This document shows positions 1 through 10,879 of a stretch of DNA of 64,000 nucleotides, in pieces (position 1 is the first letter of the stretch; every line of letters starts with the position of its first letter). The notes below the pieces were generated by a model that searched no databases, was not told the origin of the DNA, and saw nothing but the letters and a program-made list of their open reading frames with translations. Origin of the DNA: Mortierella sp. BCC40632 (lineage: Eukaryota; Mortierellomycota; Mortierellomycetes; Mortierellales; Mortierellaceae); assembly GCA_011634665.1 (NCBI GenBank), contig WAEK01000022.1, positions 434,001-498,000 of the forward strand, given 5' to 3'. The position numbers were made by a program, and so were the translations under genes.

Positions 1-1254
1 GCTGGAGTGTCACACAAGCCGCACACGTGTGTGTGGGCGGTGGAGAGCGGGGGGGAAAGCCTAAACAAAATATCGACTCTGATTGGCAGAAAATCTCATG
101 CCCGCCTTACATAGTGTCGGAGTAACGCTCTAGGCAGCCTCGAGCTCCCATAAATTTCACAGGAACATATTTCACCAAAGTACGGTGTCATTAGAGATGA
201 TCTAGAAGCCAAAGCCATACCTCGAAAAGGCCTTGGCTGAAGAACGCGCCGCTACCAGTATTCTTTATGTTTGGAGAGGAAGGCGAGTTCATTTTTCTCT
301 ACATGACTCTCAGCAGAGGTTGACATTTTTCTCTTTTGGAGGCGTATTCCAACGGCAAGGCTCAATGTCTTAGACCTCAATATGAGACATACCACGCTCC
401 TGTGTACCTCCAGTTCATTATGTAAAGTTTGTCTAGAGTTGCGTCACATCCTCGGAGAGCTTTGGCTCATCCGTGGTCATCCCATGCAGCTTGGTAGCCT
501 CTTCAAACTCGATTTGACGCATGGTTCAGCCGGTAAGAGTACATCCAAAAAGTCAGTACCTTACTACTGTACTTACTGCAGTACATAGACATACAACGGG
601 AATTTTCGGTAACGTCAAAGGTAGACAAGAGTCTTTGGCGTAAAGAGAGCAAAAAGGATGGTTTTTGTTTTCAAGAGACTTTGCAAATTAAAAAAAAAGG
701 GAGAGGCAAAGGAAGAAAGCGCGCGTAGTCATCGCCTTGGATTGTCAAAACCAGGTCAGGATAGAACGAGGGCGAATATATCACGCTTGAAGAACTACAG
801 GTCGTGACCTAAAATTCTCCGAGGAAGAGACACAATCTTAGGTCAACATGGTAGAATCAATCGAGATACGGACAAGTGCGACTTTCCTCGTTGTGAGGAC
901 CAAAGACATTGCGCCTTTCCATCGGAGGCGTGCCTCCCAAAGAGTGAGCTAACCTCTGCGGGCAAAGCAGGAAAGAGAGAGGTGCTTAAAGGCCCCCACC
1001 CCCTCCCGCCAAATAAAAAATACACGGGCCGAGGCGTTCCGCGGTGAATATTTTTTCGACGTTTAGGCGTTGGCTAGATCGTTTGCCAAGTACAGTACTT
1101 AAACTAGCGGTCTACAGTGACACAGTACTTTGGTGAAATAACTCCTTGAAAACGCTATAGGTGTGAACAGAGGAACCCAAGGCAGCCTGGGGCTTAATTC
1201 TGACGACACAAAAGGTGGTTCCACCATCTAGAGTTAGCTTTCTACAAAAAGGGC

Positions 1255-1291
<37 letters not shown>

Positions 1292-1310
1292 TGTAAGAGC
1301 TTCTCATAGC
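1..1310. repeat. Foldback element of module 1
   Basis: Long inverted-repeat element. The left arm (about 150-480) and right arm (about 860-1180) are diverged reverse complements of each other. Shared landmarks are a TTTCACCAAAGTAC-type box (about 170 and, inverted, about 1125) and a CTTTTGGAGGCG-type box (about 335 and, inverted, about 930). The central 480-840 is less symmetrical. The left flank resembles 12091-12180 of the fourth copy, so the element probably begins near or before base 1. No transposase reading frame is present. It lies about 1 kb upstream of CRP1. A MITE-like non-autonomous foldback element is the simplest reading; target-site duplications could not be recognised. Confidence 0.6.
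1257..1288. repeat. Homopolymer T tract
   Basis: About 32 consecutive T at the right end of the first foldback element. A shorter T tract sits at the same place beside the fourth element (about 13510). Confidence 0.9.
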
Positions 1311-1857
1311 TTATGTAACTCTTCATGAAGGCGGAAAGTCCCTAATATCGGTGAAAATTTCCCTCCTATACCACTGGGCTGACAGACCAGAATGGCTACT
1401 CCACGCAAAGTCTTAAGGCAAATGCTAAAATAATTTGAGCGTTGCCTAGTCTGTAGACATTCTACCCCTTATCCCGCCTATTTTTTTTTTTTTTTTTTTT
1501 TCAATGGATAGTTTTGCCGTTTATCCATTAAACAACATTCATTCAGTCTCTATGTCCAAATGGGACTAAGCATAAAAAATCATCCATGAGAGACTAAGAA
1601 CACCTCTATATCCGTCCCGCCTCGCAGTACCCCTTCAGCGCTGAAGAGCCTTTCATCATAAGTCGCTATTGTAATTCATGGCTGATGCTTCCCAGGAGGC
1701 AGGGAGACAAGTAGAGTTTACGCCGACATTTGAATGGTGTGGTGGAGAAAACCCCCCGGTTTAAACGATCATTTTTGCTATCTAAACATTACAGTTTAAG
1801 GGATACAATTTTTAACAGTGTTTTTCAAAGACAGGCACACAGTGATTCTGGTCACTT

Positions 1858-2065
1858 GGCGCCATAGGGCGATGGCCCAGTTTCCAAGTATTTCAGATCG
1901 AGTAATGGGTGGTTGGCGTTCTTAGAAGAGAACAAAGGGGGAAAGAAAGAAAGAGAACGAGAGCGAGAGAGAGGGAGAAAGAGAGAGAAAGAGAGAGAAA
2001 GAGAAAGAGAAATGGAGAGATGGCGTATTCAGGTCATTCGGAAACTTCTCAATCATGTATAAAAG
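1858..2065 (+). promoter_or_regulatory. CRP1 promoter: conserved block, GA tract, TATA box
   Basis: An about 50-bp block at 1858-1908, with the core GGCGCCATAGGGCGATGGCC, recurs upstream of all five CRP genes in diverged form. It is followed by a purine (GA) tract (about 1937-2017) and a TATAAAAG box at 2058-2065. Transcription probably starts about 30 bases further on, where the leader resembles that of CRP2. Confidence 0.7.
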
Positions 2066-2322
2066 GGTGCATGGTTTCTTCTAACAGGGCAACATTCTTC
2101 CACCAAGAAACTCTCGCTTCAGAATATCAATCTTTCGAAACACTTCCACAACTTCAACACTCTTCCAGGCAGCTCACTGACCACCTAAACGTAAGTGCTG
2201 TATATCCGGATAATAGACAACTGCTCAAAATTTTAATTCAGATCTATCTCCATCCCCTTCTTCAGCGATTGACCAACAGAACGACTGACTGACCTTTTTT
2301 TTTTTTTTTTTACTACTAGGAA

Positions 2323-2733
2323 ATGAAATTCTCAACCCTTTCAATTTTTGCAGCATTCTTGTCCCTTCAGGCAGTTTGCCGTGCCGCTTGCCCTGACGAA
2401 GGCTGTCTTAAAGAGTGTAAAAATGCTTGTACTAAAGGCAGCAGTGACGAAATCATGGAATGCAAGATTGACTGCAACGGCAGTTGTGAAAACAAATGCA
2501 AATCTCACAAATATGGATGCCGGAATGGCAAATGCTGGGTTGAATGCGAGGGCGCTGCAGCCGCGCTTCCTATATTCGGTATTAATATCCCTGGTATTCC
2601 CAATGTTCGACCAAAATTTGGCGAATGGTGCTATACAACCAAATCGTATTCTCAATCATTCGAGTATGTGGCTTGCAAGTACAATACGGAGTGTAGTCCC
2701 ACCTGGAAGTGTGCTGGCTCATGCACCGTCTAG
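2323..2733 (+). CDS. Secreted 16-cysteine protein CRP1
   Basis: 136-residue product with an N-terminal signal peptide (hydrophobic core about 5-18, probable cleavage after residue 21) and 16 cysteines in the mature part. Spacing is C-x4-C-x3-C-x3-C-x10-C-x3-C-x3-C-x3-C-x6-C-x4-C-x3-C-x27-C-x14-C-x5-C-x5-C-x3-C. Landmarks are CNGSC, GKCW, GEWCYTT and a CAGSC end. The leader has an intron, 2191-2319 (GTAAGT...TAG), that ends three bases before the ATG, as in all five copies, which fixes the start. This copy has a 16-residue insertion in the loop before GEWCYTT. All cysteines can pair, so a compact disulfide-rich extracellular protein is inferred. I do not recognise the family; effector, antimicrobial or adhesion roles are all open. 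Confidence 0.88.
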   Translation: MKFSTLSIFAAFLSLQAVCRAACPDEGCLKECKNACTKGSSDEIMECKIDCNGSCENKCKSHKYGCRNGKCWVECEGAAAALPIFGINIPGIPNVRPKFGEWCYTTKSYSQSFEYVACKYNTECSPTWKCAGSCTV

Positions 2734-2848
2734 TTACCACACCGCTTAACCTGACAGGTTGAACCTCAATAGCAACAGCGAGCAGAGGTAGACAGAAAAC
2801 GTAGTCATGAGCAAGCTGACTCACCATAACATAGCGGAGGAAATATCC

Positions 2849-2854
2849 AATAAA
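2849..2854 (+). terminator. Polyadenylation signal, CRP1
   Basis: AATAAA 116 bases after the stop codon, within a 3' flank that is nearly identical after CRP2. Confidence 0.6.
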
Positions 2855-3079
2855 ACTTGAGCTGTTCCACAACTCATTTTTCTACATGCTACATGACCTT
2901 GATCGTGGATTTCACCTCATGGAAATTTGAAAGAGGATAAAGAGGTGATATAAGAGAAGAATAAATTATCTTTTACAAGAGTATTCTCAGTCTCTCTATA
3001 ATTTTTTTATGCGTGCGATTTGCACCTGTGACGCAGGTTGATAACCTGTTACTTTTTTCTTCTTTTAAACTTGTTCGGT

Positions 3080-4110
3080 AGATCTATATTCGTGTCATAC
3101 GCTTACTCTTTTCAGTCCTAGCAGCCTCACCTACTGAGGAAGGTCTCCTCAATCCACAAAGCAACATTCCTTGACGGTCGCCATCTGTCATCATTGTCTC
3201 ACCAGCTACAGGGAGCTTTAGTCTATAATCTTACTTTCCGCTCGTCGTACCACGGTACCCCGCAAAAGATCTCCGACCTTGCTCTCAAGCCATTTGACTA
3301 ACATTGCTGTCACAGCGTCGATGATGCACACCGCGGGACTTGACCATTCAGCTAGTTTTCGTGATCCTGATCTTGATGATGCTCCTCCAACATAAACAAA
3401 TCATCACTAGGTACATTATGCGAATATCGTCCGACCACCACACCACCCCCCACTTTGGTCACTTTTCATCGACACTTCTTATGTGTGTGCGCTTTATAGA
3501 TGTGAAAGATGCCGTGGACCATCCAATACCAGGAACAGTGACCAGGGTGGAGATTCCTTCTATTCTAAGTGGTGTTCAATGCTGTAACCAACGCGGATAA
3601 AACGATGGCGAGTGAAACGATGGTGAAAATGTTGATGAGAGTCTGTATTAGAGAAGTCTTTATGCTGATATTCTTGGAGTCATTCTACTGAGAGTCTAGC
3701 AGGTGATAGTAGATTGTTGGTGCGATCCAGCTCAGTTGAGAACTTTAAGCTCTACAGGTCTTGGATAGGTTATTTGGTGTGGGTACAGGTCATAGTAGAG
3801 GGAGGGTAAGGATGTTGGCACACATTCGGACACACAGAAAGCGAGAGCGAAATAATTTATTCATCCACGTTGTCCGTGTGGCTGAAGCTGAAGTTGGTCA
3901 GTGTCACTCCAATCTCTCCTTCTCTCTTTCTCTTCCCCTTCTCTCTTTAGAATTCATGTTAACTCAGCTGACTTGAGCCTCCTACGCATGGGCTGTTAGA
4001 ATTGAGGAGGTTTTTTCCCCTCACCCTTCTGATATACTCATATATGCATACACGCATACGCAAACATGCTCACAATCTTTCCCTCTTCCTCCTCTAAAAA
4101 TATCAGTCGC
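3080..4110 (-). pseudogene. P4-ATPase relic 1 (deleted, degenerate)
   Basis: On the minus strand this matches two separated parts of the intact flippase: its C-terminal tail (intact 17877 to about 18300) joined directly to the region around TM3 and the start of its intron (intact about 21310-22020). About 3 kb, including the phosphorylation and ATP-binding core, is missing. No long frame survives. The presence of flippase intron sequence shows duplication at DNA level, not through mRNA. This is one of the most diverged copies. It converges on CRP1, as the intact gene does on CRP5. Confidence 0.75.
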
Positions 4111-4589
4111 CCGATACTTAATCTGAAATACTTTGAGAAAGGGTCCGACTTAAGACCACGATAGGTTAGGAAAAGTCAATGGCAACCACCGCGGCGAGTA
4201 AACACACTGGGAGATGCAATGGTGCTGAAGGGCATCAACTTAGCCGCAGCGATTTCTCTGACCTGAACGATCCAAACAAGGTAGATGCCTAACTTCGAAG
4301 AGACATATAAGAAAGCGGGTGAAGCTGTATGGCATTGTTCATGGAGAGATCCCTCTCCATGTAGTAGAGAAATTGAGGAGTTGGGGAAGGAGCTGGTGCC
4401 TGACTCCAGTTAAAGGCGGTTTTACGACCACACATGCAACGTAGATGACGGCAATAAGAATATCTGGAACTATAGCATTTGTAGTATCTATTAGTGAGTT
4501 TCAATCTTTCCTAGGGTCCCAAGTGACAGCAAGGGGTTTCCCAATCCTGACAGACGATAAGCATTGCATACCCAAGTGGACCCACGTTC

Positions 4590-4613
4590 AAAAAAAAAAA
4601 AAAAAAAAAAAAA
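4590..4613. repeat. Homopolymer A tract
   Basis: About 24 consecutive A at the left boundary of the second foldback element. Confidence 0.9.
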
Positions 4614-5510
4614 AGTATTCTATATGTTTGGAAGGAGACGAAGGTTCCTTCGAGTCTTGCTTCTTCTATGCTTGGCTTTCAGAGGCTGGAGTTTTTTTCT
4701 CTTCAGGGGGGGCACATCTAATAGCGAGATGCAATGCTTTGGGCCTTCAATTCGAGAAGCACCAAGCTCCTACGTACCTTTAATACATTCTGCAAAGTTT
4801 ACCTAGGATTGTATCACATTCTCCGAAAAACCCAGGCATTCTCTTGGGGCTGAAGCCCCTTCAATCTTGATCGAATGCACCCTTGGACTATTAAGAGTAC
4901 ATCCATGTCTGGAAGCCTTGAAGCTTTCACCTCACTGCTATACTAGTCACAGTACATCGTCAGACAACACTAACCACCGGTGCGGTTGAGGACAACTGAA
5001 GTCTTTGGATTTTCATCATTGACAGGCTTCTTGGGAGGGAGGAGGAGGGTGCACGCGCAGTCACCTCCCTGAGGTCTAAAAGCCAGATCTGGATCTCATT
5101 GTTGAATGCGAAGGACAAGTTCAATTACTTCCCACAGAGGCCTCTAGTTGCAATTAAGTAAATTTTACATTTATCTCCTGCAGCGCCATGTATCCGATCA
5201 AGATTGAAAAGGCTTTAGCCTCAAGGCAAGGCCAAGGTTCTTCTGAGAATGTGATACAATCCCAGGCAAACTTTGCAGAATGTACTATAGGTATGCAGGA
5301 GCTTGGTGTTTCTCGAATTGAGGGTCCAAAACATTGTGCTCCGCTTTTAGATGTGCCCTCTCTTAAGAGAAAAAAAAAATTCGGCCTCTGAGAGCTAAGC
5401 AGAGAAGAAGCAGGACTCAAAAGAACCCCCCAAGCAAAAAACCTGCTAGCAACATGAATTCTGCATGAAGGCTTTTTCGGTGTATTGACGTTAGGTATCT
5501 GTAGTACTTT
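4614..5510. repeat. Foldback element of module 2
   Basis: The arms at about 4614-4890 and 5190-5480 are reverse complements with easily visible similarity: the stretch around GCACCAAGCTCCTACGTACC in the left arm reappears inverted near 5300. Read conceptually, both arms encode the same peptide-like string, which only reflects the inverted homology. The centre (4890-5190) is unique. No transposase frame. It is homologous to elements 1, 3, 4 and 5. Confidence 0.65.
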
Positions 5511-5668
5511 CATGGTATAAATTCCAGTAAGATTCTATTACAGTAAAGATTTCTGGTCCGGGAGACCTGGACTACCTGAACCTCCATTACGACGACATGG
5601 TAAGTGAATGCGTATTACTATATTTATTAATTTTTCAAAGATAAGCATGCATTGTCTCAAGCCAACCA

Positions 5669-5788
5669 GCGCCATAGGGCGATAGCCCATTTCTAAGAAT
5701 TCTTGAGCGATCGACCTCAAAAGAGTGGTGGAAGAGAACGAGACGGTAAAACCAGCTTATTTAGAGTCGCTCAGAACAAGTATAAAAG
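5669..5788 (+). promoter_or_regulatory. CRP2 promoter: conserved block and TATA box
   Basis: The conserved block (GCGCCATAGGGCGATAGCCC, from 5669) lies 112 bases before TATAAAAG at 5781-5788. The long GA tract of the other copies is almost absent here, so spacing is shortest. Confidence 0.7.
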
Positions 5789-6057
5789 AGCATATGATTT
5801 CTTCTAACAGGGCAGCATTCTTCCACCAAGAAACTCTCGCTTCAGAACATCAATTTTCCGAGCAACTCCTCCACAGCCACAGCACTCTTCCAGGCAGCTC
5901 ACTGACCACCTAAACGTAAGTGCTGTATATCCGGATAATTGGATATTAGACAATCGCTCAATTTTTAATTCAGCTCCATCCTTATCTCTCTCTGCAATAA
6001 GCGGTATGAACGACAGACCGACAGAATTTAATACATATTCTACTTTTCTACTAGAAA

Positions 6058-6426
6058 ATGAAATTCTCTGCCCTTTCGATCCTTGCCGCATTCCTATCAC
6101 TTCAGGCAGTTTGCCGTGCCTATTGTCCTGAAGGCAAAGATACCTGCCTTAAAAACTGCAAGGCCGCTTGCACTAAAGGCAGTAGCGACGACATCACTGA
6201 GTGCAAGATTAACTGTAACGGTAGCTGTGACAGGTCATGCTTCAAATACAAATGGGGATGCCACAAGGGCTATTGCTGGTCTCAATGCGCTGGCGGTTTT
6301 GGTCTTGGTTATGGCGAATGGTGCTATACAACCAAATCGTATTCTCAATCATTCAACTATGTGGCTTGCAAGTACGATATGGAGTGTGATCCCACCTGGA
6401 GCTGCTCTGGTTCATGCACTTTCTAG
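6058..6426 (+). CDS. Secreted 16-cysteine protein CRP2
   Basis: 122-residue paralogue of CRP1: signal peptide of about 21 residues, then 16 cysteines with the same spacing except x6 in the first gap and an 11-residue loop before GEWCYTT. Leader intron 5916-6054 (GTAAGT...TAG), ATG three bases after the acceptor. It belongs to the CRP1/2/4 group (TKGSSDD, SYSQSF). Its middle third is almost identical in nucleotides to CRP4, silent sites included, although the signal-peptide codons differ. That pattern suggests gene conversion. Function unknown; secretion and disulfide folding inferred. Confidence 0.88.
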   Translation: MKFSALSILAAFLSLQAVCRAYCPEGKDTCLKNCKAACTKGSSDDITECKINCNGSCDRSCFKYKWGCHKGYCWSQCAGGFGLGYGEWCYTTKSYSQSFNYVACKYDMECDPTWSCSGSCTF

Positions 6427-6541
6427 TTACCACACCACTTAACCTGACAGGCTGAACCTCAATAGCAACAGCGAGCAGAGGTAGACAAAAAGCGTAGTCA
6501 TGAGCAAGCTGACTAACTAGAACATAGCGGAGGAAATATCC

Positions 6542-6547
6542 AATAAA
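6542..6547 (+). terminator. Polyadenylation signal, CRP2
   Basis: AATAAA 116 bases after the stop, in the same 3' flank context as CRP1. Confidence 0.6.
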
Positions 6548-6728
6548 ACTTGAGCTGTTCCACGACTCATTTTTCTACATTTTACATGACCTTGATCGTG
6601 GATTTCACCTCATGGAAATTTGAAAGAGAATAAAGAGGTGATATAAAAGAAGAACAAAGCATCTTCTACGAATATACTCCTTCTCCTTCTCCACTATCCT
6701 TTTATGTGTGCTATTTGCACCTCTCACG

Positions 6729-6792
6729 CATTTTGATAGCCTGACATTTTGATAACCTGACATTTTGATAGCCTGGCATTTTGATAGCCTGG
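6729..6792. repeat. 16-bp minisatellite, four copies
   Basis: Four head-to-tail copies of CATTTTGATAGCCTGA with one or two substitutions. The other modules have a single related unit at this place (for example about 10850), so the array grew locally in module 2. Confidence 0.85.
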
Positions 6793-6819
6793 TATTCCTT
6801 TCTTCAGTTTACACTTACT

Positions 6820-7940
6820 CGACAAAGCCATATCCACGCCCTACGCCTACTCCCTCAGCTCTGACAGCTCCACCAGCTACCAGCTGAAGAAGCTCTCCTC
6901 AATCCAAGAAATGACACTCCTTGGCGGCCACCATCTGTCGATATCGTCGTATCAGTTGTAGAGAGATCTGGTCTACACTCTTGCTTCCCATTCTTCGCAC
7001 CGCGGTTCCCTGCAAACATTCTCCAACCATGCTTTCATATCATTTGACTAGCACTGCTGGCACCTCTTTGACGATGTACACCACTGGCCGAGACTAGATT
7101 TCCCATTTGATCCTCGTCATCTTTATCCTGGTGATGTTCCTCCAACACAAACAAATTATCATGAGGCGTATCCTGCAAATATCGTTCGACTACCACACAA
7201 CTCCCACTTCGGTCACCTCTCATCATTCCTTTTCGTGTGTGTGCGCTTTTTAACTGTAGAGGACGTCATAGACCATCAGGTACCAGGAATGATATCCAAT
7301 ACAGACACTCCTGCTGTTCCAGTGGTACTCAACACTGTACTCAATACCGACAAAAAGACGATGAGTGAGAAGGTGGCGACGATGACCTTGATGATGAGAG
7401 GCTGTATTGGAGGAGGGTTTGTGCTGATATTCTTGGAATCATTCTTATGAATCTTTGTGCCCTCGCCTAAAAAGACAATGAGACGGTAAATGTAGGGGTG
7501 TTGCGGAGAATAATATCACGGATCAAGATCTGAGAGAAACTGAGAGTGTACCAGTGGCAGAGTGTTGGTGCGAACCAGGTCGATGGAAGCCATCAAGTCC
7601 TGCTAGTTTTGGATAGGTTATTTGGTGTGGACTCAGGCCACGATAAGGATAGAGAGTGGGGATGCAGGTACACAAATCAACTCAAACGAGAGCGGAGTTA
7701 ATTTCTTGTGGTGAGGAGAGGTCCTAGAGTTCGGAATCAAAATCTAGCCAGTGCCATTCATCGGCTTCTCATAATGCTGCTGCACACACTCTCACATCCT
7801 TTCCTAAACGTCGTGTTAGCTTGACTCTGTTTCGGGACATTAAGAGGCTTTTCCACATGGGGTGATAGGAAGAGTGTGTTTTTCTTTTCATATATCCACA
7901 CACACACACACCCTCTCTCTTTCCCTTAAAAACGTCTATT
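6820..7940 (-). pseudogene. P4-ATPase relic 2 (deleted, degenerate)
   Basis: Same composition as relic 1: flippase C-terminal tail fused near 7240 to the TM3/intron region, lacking the catalytic core. The junction lies in the same sequence context (after GTGTGTGTGCG) as in relics 1 and 3. Several stops and frameshifts. Part of the flippase intron is included up to about 7940, where similarity to the intact locus fades in a CA/CT-rich stretch. Confidence 0.75.
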
Positions 7941-8339
7941 ATCCATTTCTAAGCTAAAATGCTTGGAGGATGAACTTTTGCCCTAGGACACCGAGTGACT
8001 AGGGCTACTGCAAGCCTGGCATATACAATGATTCAGCCAATGGATCAAAAGTCATATATGATGTTCACAGACAAGACAAAGCTCAAATTATCGAGCTGGC
8101 GTTTTAGCATTTCGCGAAGAGTAAGTATTCTCACCGGCAGAAGGAGGAGCCTCTCCCTCTTTTCAACGACACTAGATTGGGTCTAATTCTTATTATTTCT
8201 TTTCCACTGAAGAGTTACACCGGCTTTGGGAGAAAGATATCCTAGGCAAAAGGCTGACTCTATTCAGCAGAAAAGCACGCATCTGCATGTTTGTCATAGG
8301 GTTGGATGTTTAGGTAGTATAGAGCACTTCGAGTCAGAA

Positions 8340-9550
8340 TGACTTGACACCTATAGTTGTTACAGAGATTTATCCAACCAAGGCGCTATATCACTGTAGA
8401 TTCCAAACGTGGACCTATACTTGACAGATATTCTAGCCATCGAAATAGCCTTCGATAGAGAACACGTTCAGCTACCAGCATACTTTTATGTTGATGGAGG
8501 AGGAAGAGAAGGAAGGAAGGAAGAAGAAGAGGGGTTCTTTCTTATTTTGCTCTCAGGGTTAACTTCTTTATCTTTGGAAGGCGCGCTTCCGATGGAGGGG
8601 CGCGAAGTCATGAGTCCTCAATTCGAGCAACACCAAGTTTCTCCGTATCCCAGCCAGCTCTTTGCTTAGGGTTGTTTCGTAGCCTCGGAGAGCTTTGGAT
8701 CATCTCATAGAGCTTGGTAGTTCGTCCAATCTCGACCAGATGAGCGGGCGTAGTAAGAAGAGTACATTCCTGTCTCAAAGCCCAAGTGTCAGTATTTAGC
8801 TGAACCACCAATTGTAGTACGCAGACAGACAATGCCGGCTGCCAGTACTGTCAAAGATAGACGTCTATGGCGTGAACGAGAACAAAAAAGTAGAGTCTTC
8901 TTTATCGACAAACTTGGTCAATTAAAAAAGAATGGGGAGGGGGAGGCAGTTATCGCCCTGGAATGTCAAAGCTAGGCCAAGACCTCATTTTCTAGTGCGA
9001 GTGCCAAGTTTACGTGCTTCCAGTAGTGGCCTCTGGTCGCATTCAAGTGAGTGAAGTTGCTACTTCTCCAGTCTGTTACGCCACACATCCGATCTAAATT
9101 GAGGAGGTTTCCCGTTACATCGATGAGCAAGAGCTCAGATGAGCCAAAGTTCCCTGAGAATGTGACGCAATCCTAGGTAGCCTTTGTCGAATGAACTGGA
9201 GGAACACAAGAGCGTGGCATTGCTCGTATTGGCAATCTAAGACATTGTGCCTTGCCGTTGGAGGTGCACCTCCGAAAGAGAACATTGTCAACCTCTTGCT
9301 AAGAGCCATATAAGGAAGAATGAAGTTCCAAGAGAGCCTCCCTCTCTCTCCAAGCATAAAGGATACTGGTGGCGACACGTGTTCTGCAGCGAAGGTTTAC
9401 TGGCGATAGGTATCTGCATTACAGTACTTACGCTAGTAATCTGCAGTGTACTTTGGCGAAATATGTCCCTGTGAAAACCATAGATGTGGCCCAAGACACT
9501 CAAGACTGCCTGAGATTTCCATTCTGACGATACGGAAGATAATCTTGCCA
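8340..9550. repeat. Foldback element of module 3
   Basis: Inverted arms at about 8440-8790 and 9080-9420. Left-arm landmarks TTTGGAAGGCGCGCTTCC and AATTCGAGCAACACCAAG reappear inverted and diverged near 9260 and 9220. Left limit approximate. No coding capacity of its own. Confidence 0.6.
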
Positions 9551-9709
9551 ATTAAAATTATCTAGGACTCCCCTCTCCCCTTCTTCTGGTAGTCCGACAG
9601 TCTCACTCTCCACACAATCTAAAAGTACACGGTGGATAATCCAAGCACCGCCCTGTCTACTACTACTCTTGGAAATGTTTTTCCCTAGGTCAGGTCTGCT
9701 GGCTACTCA

Positions 9710-9869
9710 ACGCCTTTGGGCGGCGACCCATTTCCCTAGTGTTCTAGATCTAGTAATGGGTTATCGATGTTCATAGGGGAGAGAGAGAGAAAGAGAGAGA
9801 GAGAAAGAGACGGAAGGAGAGAAGTCAGTCTTTCCAATCGTCTAAGGGCGTTAAAATCAAGTATAAAAG
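9710..9869 (+). promoter_or_regulatory. CRP3 promoter: conserved block, GA tract, TATA box
   Basis: Diverged conserved block at 9710-9760 (ending CTAGTAATGGG), GA tract at about 9778-9820, and TATAAAAG at 9862-9869. Confidence 0.65.
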
Positions 9870-10199
9870 GGTCTATGGTCTTTTCTAACAAGCCAACAAT
9901 CCTCCAACAGGCAACTCTCGATCATTACAACACACTCCTAGTCGGTCCTCTCACCAAAACAGAAATCTTTCACTAAGTAGCTCTTCCATACCTACAACAC
10001 ATTCCTAAACATCCCTTCCACCAAAAAAGCACTCTTCCAAACAATCCACCGACCCACCGAATCGTAAGTGCTGCATATCGGTAGAAAATGTTCATTCTCG
10101 GTTCTCTCTTTCACCTCCGTCTCAAATAGCCGATTGTCTAACTGACTAGCTGACTGACTGACCGACTGGTTGGATGACATTTTTCTTTTCTATTAGGAA

Positions 10200-10568
10200 A
10201 TGAAACTCTCGGGCTTTACGATTCTTGCCATTTTCTTGTCCCTTCAGGCAGTTTGCGATGCAAGCTGCCCTGAAGGTAAAGAAGGATGTCTCGAAAACTG
10301 CAAGCGAGTTTGCAAGGGAAAAGTCAGGGATGGCGCACTTGGATGCAAGCTTGGTTGCAACGGAAGCTGTAATCTCCGATGCCTTACTCCTCGAGGAGGG
10401 TGCCACAATGGCTACTGCTGGGCTGGATGCGCTAGCGGTGTTCCATTTGTTCAGAATGAGTGGTGCTATACCACTAAAGGATACTCTCAAGACTTTAAAT
10501 ATGTGACCTGCCGCAACGACGGCGAGTGTGATATGAACTGGCGCTGTGCTGGTTCATGCACCGTCTAG
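10200..10568 (+). CDS. Secreted 16-cysteine protein CRP3
   Basis: 122-residue family member with a signal peptide of about 21 residues and all 16 cysteines. Leader intron 10064-10196, ATG three bases after TAG. With CRP5 it forms the second group, marked by GCKLGCNGSC, LTPRGGC, an ASGVP loop and DGECDMNWRC. The first group (CRP1/2/4) has CK-ID/IN-CNGSC and SPTW/DPTW instead. Cysteine spacing is conserved while loop residues differ, as expected for a diversifying secreted scaffold. Function not recognised. Confidence 0.88.
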   Translation: MKLSGFTILAIFLSLQAVCDASCPEGKEGCLENCKRVCKGKVRDGALGCKLGCNGSCNLRCLTPRGGCHNGYCWAGCASGVPFVQNEWCYTTKGYSQDFKYVTCRNDGECDMNWRCAGSCTV

Positions 10569-10879
10569 TAACCACACCACTTACCCCGAGAGGTAGAACC
10601 TCAGTAGCAACAGCGAGCAGAGGTAGATAAAGAAGTGTAGTCATGAGCTAGTTGACTAACCCATCTTAGCGGAGGAGATATTCAGTAAAATTAGAGCGTT
10701 CTACGACTCATTTTTCTACATTCTACAGAATGTGGCAATCGCACCACATGCGAGGAAAAGGAGGTGGTATAAAAGAAGGACAAAGCATCTACGATTTTAC
10801 CTTCTTTGTCTCTCTATTATCATTTTGCGTGTGCGCTTTTCAATTGTCACGCATTTCGATAACCTGTTACTTTTTCTTC

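Noticed and set aside
5154..5513. 119-codon minus-strand frame whose peptide resembles one at 4564-4806 on the plus strand
   Set aside because: Both come from the two inverted arms of the foldback element; the similarity reflects DNA homology of the arms and there is no recognised domain.
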